Shown here: one piece after another, positions 60,301-64,000 of the stretch
Layout: every line of letters starts with the position of its first letter
Position numbering within the stretch: position 1 is the first letter of the stretch
Assembly (NCBI GenBank): GCA_003021005.1
Contig: PXRI01000008.1
Span: 62,001-126,000 of the forward strand
Origin: Halobacteriales archaeon QS_1_69_70
GTDB lineage: Archaea; Halobacteriota; Halobacteria; Halobacteriales; Haloarculaceae
DNA: 64,000 nt
Direction: 5' to 3'
Translations under genes and position numbers: made by a program
Notes under the pieces: model-generated
What the model was told of the DNA's origin: nothing
Database searches by the model: none
What the model saw: the letters and a program-made list of their open reading frames with translations, nothing else

Positions 60301-60955
60301 GCTGGACGACCTGGTTATGGTGTTCGTGGAGGTATTCGGGGTTCCGGTCCAGGAGGCGTTTCTCCTGGATGAAGTACAGGAAGATCATCCGGTCGAGGGT
60401 GACCTGGACGTAGCGTCGCTTCGCGTCGCCACGATCGTCCGGGATCCCGCTCACTTCCTGCACGAGATCAGTTCGCAGGTCCTCGAAGTCCTCGTAGAAC
60501 CCCTTGACGATCTGCTGGGTGTCGTAGAGGTCGCCGTAGATGGCTGCGGAGGAGCCGTATTCGATCTGGTTGAGCTTCTGCAGGATGGTATTCTTCGCGC
60601 CGCTGTCGCTCGTGAACTGCGATTTGGTGAAGGTGAGCTTCTGGTGTTTGATCTGGCCGTGCTTTTGGCCGAAGGTCCGGACGCGGGTTAGGAAGGTGAA
60701 CTCCTCGAAGTCGTTGGTCGCGACGAGGTTGGTGTGGCGACGGTCGACGTCTTTCGGCTTGAAATCCGTTGCCGATTCGCCTGGGCCGGCATTGACAAGT
60801 TCGATAAACTCGTCGTCGGCGAGCTGGAGTACGAGTCGGTTTTCATTGCTCAACTTCGGGCGATGCCTGAGGCCCCGTTTCTCGAAAGACTCGGCGATCG
60901 CCTCCAGAGAATTCCATCCGGCAATATCGGAGGCGGTAATCTGCTCGGGGGGCAT
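57320..60955 (-). CDS. Eco57I/PglX-like DNA adenine methyltransferase (type IIG/BREX-like)
   Basis: The 1211-residue protein has an N-terminal region with a restriction-like segment, a helical linker (YTPEEITGFMARRSIHPYLLDQL), and the methyltransferase core. AdoMet motif I is VLDPAVGSGAFLLAAQDVLLD near residue 413, and the catalytic motif IV is DVIIGNPPWDV near residue 655. A long C-terminal part probably recognises DNA (MPGSFFLGATGKNLRQYL, SFKKSIYLKFGG-type). This fits Eco57I-type or PglX-type adenine-N6 methylases. It is transcribed towards the other genes, and a TATA-like box lies about 26 bases upstream of ATG 60955. The protein could be a bifunctional restriction-modification enzyme. Confidence 0.85.
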   Translation of the reverse strand: MPPEQITASDIAGWNSLEAIAESFEKRGLRHRPKLSNENRLVLQLADDEFIELVNAGPGESATDFKPKDVDRRHTNLVATNDFEEFTFLTRVRTFGQKHGQIKHQKLTFTKSQFTSDSGAKNTILQKLNQIEYGSSAAIYGDLYDTQQIVKGFYEDFEDLRTDLVQEVSGIPDDRGDAKRRYVQVTLDRMIFLYFIQEKRLLDRNPEYLHEHHNQVVQQGGDVYEDFYDPLFFDLLAEGGQDPDFGSLPYLNGGLFTTNPVEEEFPDVRLGESAAETNDLFDEILDFLSDWNWNVDERLDIVDPKNLSPAVLGHIFEQTVNQKEMGAYYTPEEITGFMARRSIHPYLLDQLKEAADADYGEIDEVFALIDSAPDASGEAVATDGGMMTQQGPTGDVQTDHVETLYFDILQSIRVLDPAVGSGAFLLAAQDVLLDIYLQCLEYFEELEAQGQAWELSSRTRDELEHVQSRRGGKRLYAKREIILNNLYGVDIDDGAVEICKLRLWLSMVADIEDEPSEVEPLPNIDFNIRQGNSLIGFTEVIEVATEAGDGSLNNWGAGTGPGVQELYEDVIEAIERHQDATSGTEATNARKLAESRIESHSEVLDEKVLKQFHDAGIDEVDMVDLQEYHPFHWVLEFAPVYRDGGFDVIIGNPPWDVITIDREHFFPKYDEQFRTRPPKEKEKKQEELLEDPQIREMWEEFQQEMELKADYYNSTTEYELQEPSIDGKTVATENELSLFFFERTTQLAKDSSYVTQIMPGSFFLGATGKNLRQYLLNENGLNHLVQFQNKQIFDELDDRYRFCICTFKNSGTTNDIKGRFSIGDLSILKEFDGGSIDVPVEVLEKYSPNSGIFPYLRSQELIDALSKMVKFPPIGEEVEDAWQAILYMKELDRANDSDRLIEDPEEGDYPIYEGKNIHQYAYDNEIETDLDPISLWGVDEDEPERSAKHRVRMKNFRSRDPDTSLKKSIYLKFGGSGSQKSFVNNLLEEHGRRELSKEDVLLDCTEYRIGVRNIARADDERSLIASVLPKDIVTVHTICSIRPYVINPTEEDLSNYPMHSAYERAFTDKELFVLAGLLNSVPFDYLMRTKVDSHIVQYKFNESQLPRLTEYDNWFNYISERAARLNCYGDEFAEMRERLGRIDVTTETGERRELRAEIDAASFHAYGLESEETEFILDDFHRVENPRLMDEAYFDMVLEKYDELAAKGPMP

Positions 60956-61267
60956 TAGGAAAACGGACGACAGCCTGTGTTATGAAATCTTTCGTGGAAC
61001 GGGGGAGATTCTGGAGCAGTATCTCCAGCCTCAAACTGGCTAGAAAGGATTGGCTTAGCATCTCCTAGCAACCTGCAGTTGAAAAATCCGAACCTCACCA
61101 AAACCACTTTCCCAACAGCCCCCTAACGTGATTCTAGCGAACCGCAGGACGCAACCACCGTATCGGTACATTCGTTCGAATTTCGAACGAACTCCATCGC
61201 CGACCGCGGCCATCGTTTATAAACGATGCGCCGCTGTCCGGTGACTACGATCCGTTCGAAAACCGAA
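60956..61267. other. Intergenic region between methyltransferase and tRNA-Arg
   Basis: No gene is seen. It contains a TATA-like tatgaaatc at 60981-60989 (methyltransferase promoter), a hairpin TTCGTTCGAA-T-TTCGAACGAA at 61171-61191, and a CGTTCG...CGAACG hairpin at about 61252-61268 just 3' of the tRNA, which could act as a processing or terminator structure. Confidence 0.45.
61171..61191. terminator. Perfect 10-bp inverted repeat
   Basis: TTCGTTCGAA and TTCGAACGAA pair perfectly with a one-base centre. It is a strong hairpin or a protein-binding site between the methyltransferase and the tRNA, possibly a boundary element or terminator. Confidence 0.4.
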
Positions 61268-61340
61268 CGAGCCCGACGGGATTTGAACCCGCGACATCTT
61301 GGTCCGGAACCAAGCACTCTGTCCACTGAGCTACGGGCTC
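61268..61340 (-). tRNA. tRNA-Arg (anticodon CCG)
   Basis: Read on the minus strand, the sequence has acceptor strand GAGCCCG, D arm GCTCAGTGGACAGAGT, and anticodon arm CTTGG-TTCCGGA-CCAAG with anticodon CCG. The T arm is GCGGGTTCAAATCCCGT, and CGGGCTC closes the acceptor stem. All stems pair, with two G-U pairs. CCG reads the arginine codon CGG. It stands at the right edge of the genomic island, where tRNA genes often serve as integration sites. I see no partial tRNA copy elsewhere in the window. Confidence 0.93.
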
Positions 61341-61424
61341 CGTCTCTCCCTACCCCGGTCGGTGGCTTAATGGTTGTGACACGGGGCGAACCCGGCAATT
61401 GTGGCATGGAAGTATCACGTACCA

Positions 61425-61673
61425 ATGGCCTATTCGCTGCAATATTACGACCTGGTGCTCGCTGGTATCATCGTCGCTATCGGCCGGAGCGGGCTCATCG
61501 GCACGTTCACCTGGATCCAGATGCCGTCCGCGATACCAGGTCTCGGCGCGGTCTCGATCGGCCTCATTGGCCCCGCGATGTTCGTCAACGGCCCAATCGC
61601 CGACGTCGACGACATCGCCGAGTTGGTCGAGGAGGGGCCGGTGCCGCTGGAGAAGCTGCCGCTGGTTGTGTAG
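61425..61673 (+). CDS. Small membrane protein, conserved in haloarchaea
   Basis: The 82-residue protein begins MAYSLQYYDLVLAGIIVAIGRSGLIGTF and contains IQMPSAIPGLGAVSIGLIGPAMFVNGPIADVDDIAEL, giving two hydrophobic segments. ATG 61425 was preferred to the longer ORF, because the usual N-terminus starts MAYSLQ. Small proteins of this shape are common in haloarchaea, and the function is unknown. A TATA-like box is not obvious. Confidence 0.6.
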   Translation: MAYSLQYYDLVLAGIIVAIGRSGLIGTFTWIQMPSAIPGLGAVSIGLIGPAMFVNGPIADVDDIAELVEEGPVPLEKLPLVV

Positions 61674-61700
61674 CGAACTCTAGAAGCCTGAACGGGTGAG

Positions 61701-62285
61701 TTATGGCGATTCGCCGGTCTCCAGCGTCAGATCCGACGTCGGATAGGCGACACACGTCAGCGCGTAGCCATCCTCGAGTTCAGCCTCCTCGAACATCTGG
61801 TTGGTGTGGTGTTCGACGTAGTCCTCGCTGTTGCCACCGTCCGTAATCTGACCCGAACAGGAGATGCACTGGCCCTCCCGGCAGGCGTACGGGAGGTCGA
61901 AGCCCGCCTCCTCGCCGGCCTCCAGAAGCGTCTCGTTTTCCTTGACCTCGACGGTCTCGCCCTCCTTTTCGAACTCGACGTCGTAGACCTCGGCCTCGTC
62001 GTCCGGGATGGCGGCGGGCGTGTCCTCACCGGCCGCCTCGTCGGCGAGTTCGCCCTCCCCTTCGCCCTCGGCGCCGCCGACGGCCGCGACCGCCCCGCCA
62101 CCGCCGCCGACGGTGCGGTTGGACGGCTCCGGAAAGTCCGTCTCGGGGACGGCCTGGGCCCGCTGCTCGAGGACCTCCCCGGAGATGTCCTCGCGGGGCT
62201 GCCACTCGCTGCCCGCCGCGAGGTGCAGCGCCACCGCGACGAGGGTCAGCACCGCCCCGCCGAAGACCCCCACGACACTCACCAT
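61701..62285 (-). CDS. Membrane-anchored [2Fe-2S] ferredoxin
   Basis: The 194-residue protein starts with a hydrophobic anchor (MVSVVGVFGGAVLTLVAVALHLAAG) and an acidic linker of about 70 residues rich in Gly and Glu (GGGGGAVAAVGGAEGEGEGEL). Next comes a plant-type ferredoxin domain: VKENETLLEAGEEAGFDLPYACREGQCISCSGQITDGG, and then GYALTCVAYPTSDLTLETG. The cluster cysteines CX4CX2C...C are all present. It carries electrons at the membrane; its partner is not encoded nearby. The length without the anchor matches haloarchaeal ferredoxins. Confidence 0.85.
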   Translation of the reverse strand: MVSVVGVFGGAVLTLVAVALHLAAGSEWQPREDISGEVLEQRAQAVPETDFPEPSNRTVGGGGGAVAAVGGAEGEGEGELADEAAGEDTPAAIPDDEAEVYDVEFEKEGETVEVKENETLLEAGEEAGFDLPYACREGQCISCSGQITDGGNSEDYVEHHTNQMFEEAELEDGYALTCVAYPTSDLTLETGESP

Positions 62286-62399
62286 GGCCGGAGTTCGTCC
62301 AGCCCCCTCAATAGCGTTGTGATTCGAGGCATCTCACGAAATGGGTCCCGTCCTCAGTGCCGACCTGGGAGTGACCCAGATCGGGACGGGACTGCCGCC

Positions 62400-62567
62400 T
62401 CAGCCGACGCTGCGGGACACCCGTCTCAGGTGCCGACCACAGTGGGGACACTGGGCGGGGCCTCCCTGACGCTGTCTGATCCCGCAGTCGCGACACTCGT
62501 AGGCGGCGTCCCGGTCGCGGACGGACGCGAGGCGGTTCGAGACGGCCCGGCGGATACGGATCCACAT
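62400..62567 (-). CDS. Small zinc-ribbon protein
   Basis: ATG 62567 to the stop at 62400 encodes 55 residues, MWIRIRRAVSNRLASVRDRDAAYECRDCGIRQRQGGPAQCPHCGRHLRRVSRSVG. It has a basic N-terminus and a CxxC...CxxC zinc ribbon (CRDC and CPHC). Such small proteins are common in haloarchaea. The 444-residue ORF over this region is a shadow that reads the same tail in frame. Confidence 0.6.
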   Translation of the reverse strand: MWIRIRRAVSNRLASVRDRDAAYECRDCGIRQRQGGPAQCPHCGRHLRRVSRSVG

Positions 62568-62870
62568 ACCGGGGTCATTCGATCGATTCTTCGGCCGTAC
62601 CGTGGTTCTTTCGTCCATGATCCGGGTTCCACGTCGGGGTCGAGCGGGGGTATCGCTGTCCCCTCCATTGGCCGGTCGGCTTATGCCCATCGACCGGGTT
62701 CCCGGGCGGGGCGACCCGACGAGGCTCCCTTCTGCAGGAAGATGGGCCGTGCCGGCGTCGATCAGACGCCAGCCGAGGGCCACACTGGGGGTGGTCCCTC
62801 CGGTAGCAGGGTTCCAGCTAACTTGCGGCAGCGCCGCCGAGTATATCCCGCTCGCCCGCCTACCGGCCGC
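62568..62870. other. Intergenic region before the glutathionyl-hydroquinone reductase gene
   Basis: No gene is supported; the 62602 plus-strand ORF is low-complexity and has no family. A TATA-like GAGTATATCCC (about 62840-62850) lies 21-31 bases before ATG 62871. Confidence 0.4.
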
Positions 62871-63833
62871 ATGGTCAACCAGTTCATCGACGGCGAGTGG
62901 GTGACGGACTACGACCCGACCGACGAGGCGGGCGAGTTCGACCGTCAGCCCACCTCCTTCCGGGACGGGGTCGCGCCGGCGGCCGCCGAACCAGGGCGGT
63001 ACCACCTGTACGTCTCCTACGCGTGTCCGTGGGCCCACCGGACGCTCGTCACCCGGCGGCTGCTCGGGCTGGAGGACGTCATCTCGGTCGACGTCGTCGA
63101 CCCCCATCGCGACGAGGGCGGCTGGCAGTTCACGCCCGAGAGGGACGGCTGCGATCCGGACTCGGTCAACGGCTTCGACTACCTCCGGGAGGCGTACGTC
63201 GCCGCGGACCCCGACTACACCGGTCGCGTCACCGTGCCGGTGCTGTGGGACCGCGATGAGGGGACCATCGTGAACAACGAGTCCCGGGAGGTGATGCGCA
63301 TCCTCTCGGACGCCTTCGCCGACCTCGGCAACGGCGTCGAGTTGGCGCCCGACGAGCTGCGCGACGACGTCGACCGCATCCTGGACGAGATCTACGACCC
63401 CATCAACAACGGCGTCTACCGCGCCGGCTTCGCCCACACCCAGGACGCCTACGACGACGCCGTCACCGACGTCTTCGACGCGCTCGGCCGGTGGGACGAC
63501 GTGCTGGCCGACCAGCGGTACCTCGCCGGCGACCGCCTGACCGAGGCGGACGTCGCGATGTACACCACCCTCGTCCGGTTCGACGAGGTCTACCACACGC
63601 ACTTCATGTGCAACAAGCGGCTCGTCCGGGAGTACGACCACCTCTGGCCGTATCTCAGGGACCTCTACGGCACCCGGGGCTTCGGCGAGACCACCCGGAT
63701 GGACCACATCCGGGAGCACTACTACACGACCCACCCCGGCGTGAACCCCACGCGCATCGTCCCCGTCGGGCCGGACCCCGACTTCGAGGCGTCAAACGAC
63801 CGGGACGCCCTGCCCGGCGAGCCGCCGGTGTGA
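62871..63833 (+). CDS. Glutathionyl-hydroquinone reductase-like protein (GST family)
   Basis: The 320-residue protein has the YqjG/Ecm4-type GST fold: an N-terminal thioredoxin-like domain with the catalytic cysteine in YVSYACPWAHRTLVTRRLL near residue 52, then VTVPVLWDRDEGTIVNNESREVMRIL. The helical domain has FDALGRWDDVLADQRYLAGDRLTEADVAMYTTLVRFDEVYHTHFMCNKR. In bacteria such enzymes reduce glutathionyl-hydroquinones; a haloarchaeon would use gamma-glutamylcysteine or another thiol, which links it to the ligase-like gene at 23-24 kb. ATG 62871 fits a TATA-like box. Confidence 0.85.
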   Translation: MVNQFIDGEWVTDYDPTDEAGEFDRQPTSFRDGVAPAAAEPGRYHLYVSYACPWAHRTLVTRRLLGLEDVISVDVVDPHRDEGGWQFTPERDGCDPDSVNGFDYLREAYVAADPDYTGRVTVPVLWDRDEGTIVNNESREVMRILSDAFADLGNGVELAPDELRDDVDRILDEIYDPINNGVYRAGFAHTQDAYDDAVTDVFDALGRWDDVLADQRYLAGDRLTEADVAMYTTLVRFDEVYHTHFMCNKRLVREYDHLWPYLRDLYGTRGFGETTRMDHIREHYYTTHPGVNPTRIVPVGPDPDFEASNDRDALPGEPPV

Positions 63834-63925
63834 GCACAGCTTCCGGCACGGGTTGCGGTTCGAGCTCCAGCGGGCAGGATTCGGCGGTGCCGACACGCCT
63901 ATGTGTGTGGGTGCTATACATTGAC

Positions 63926-64000
63926 ATGGGTATGCCCGACACGAAGCGAGGCCGCGAACGGAAGGGGCGGACGAAGCGCCAGCAGCGCCGCGAACACGAG
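63926..64000 (+). CDS. Partial small basic protein (5' end)
   Basis: The frame from ATG 63926 runs off the right edge: MGMPDTKRGRERKGRTKRQQRREHE..., 25 residues visible. This start is like a small basic haloarchaeal protein of unknown function. The gene is incomplete, so no product can be stated. Confidence 0.45.
   Translation, partial: MGMPDTKRGRERKGRTKRQQRREHE

Noticed and set aside
45048-60955. A canonical DISARM or BREX locus
   Set aside because: The helicase, PLD and methylase parts fit partly, but the DrmB/DUF1998, BrxC-type and PglZ-type genes are not present.
1-64000. CRISPR arrays
   Set aside because: I found no regularly spaced short repeats in the window; the repeated units that I saw are few and irregularly spaced.

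Overview
The window is chromosomal DNA from a haloarchaeon (class Halobacteria). The core genes are GC-rich, their proteins are strongly acidic, and starts often lie 22-38 nt from a TTTA(T/A)A-like box, as expected for leaderless archaeal transcripts. Archaeal markers include rpl39e, rpl31e, eIF6, LX/L18a, prefoldin alpha, FtsY and a DHH/RecJ-like nuclease. I cannot name the genus from the sequence alone.

Layout. 0-2.4 kb: a partial unknown gene, a small membrane protein and a PIN toxin with a broken antitoxin-like partner. 2.7-4.6 kb: tetrapyrrole genes hemC and hemD, with only a remnant of the uroporphyrinogen methyltransferase gene normally between them. 4.6-8.7 kb: DHH nuclease, enoyl-CoA hydratase, a RelE-type toxin-antitoxin pair and a membrane/zinc-ribbon protein. 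8.9-12.9 kb: a minus-strand translation and protein-targeting cluster (rpl39e, rpl31e, eif6, then LX, pfdA, ftsY) with thpR. 13.1-31.3 kb: housekeeping and accessory genes (TPR protein, DUF424, 7TM histidine kinase, enolase-superfamily enzyme, SufS and SufU, panE-like reductase, sulfatase-like hydrolase, glutamate-cysteine ligase-like enzyme, NFU protein, lipoprotein, dUTPase-like pseudogene, membrane-anchored winged-helix regulator, CHAD protein). 30.8-32.6 kb: arsenic genes (arsC-like, arsR, arsM). 33.4-36.8 kb: an Mre11/YhaO-like nuclease and a Rad50/YhaN-like ATPase.

From about 37.5 to 61.3 kb the window becomes a genomic island. It holds integrase fragments, a TumE/TumA-like pair, two convergent tyrosine recombinases (the second with a one-base frameshift), an AT-rich two-gene cassette between them (an NA37/NdpA-like protein plus a membrane protein), and then a 16 kb defence-like locus. 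That locus encodes an AddA-like helicase-nuclease, an AddB-like nuclease, a restriction-endonuclease-like protein, a PLD-SNF2 helicase, a Doc/Fic-like protein and an Eco57I/PglX-like DNA methyltransferase. It stops beside a tRNA-Arg(CCG) gene, a classic integration boundary. After it come a small membrane protein, a membrane-anchored ferredoxin, a zinc-ribbon protein, a glutathionyl-hydroquinone reductase-like enzyme and the start of one more gene.

A striking cross-cutting pattern is that several conserved genes (hemC, eif6, the dUTPase gene, the CHAD gene, the PIN antitoxin) each seem to lack one internal block of roughly 20-28 codons, usually with a frame change. The lost methyltransferase gene may be a larger case. 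This could be genuine gene decay or a systematic assembly fault, and it should be resolved first because it affects trust in the rest of the annotation.
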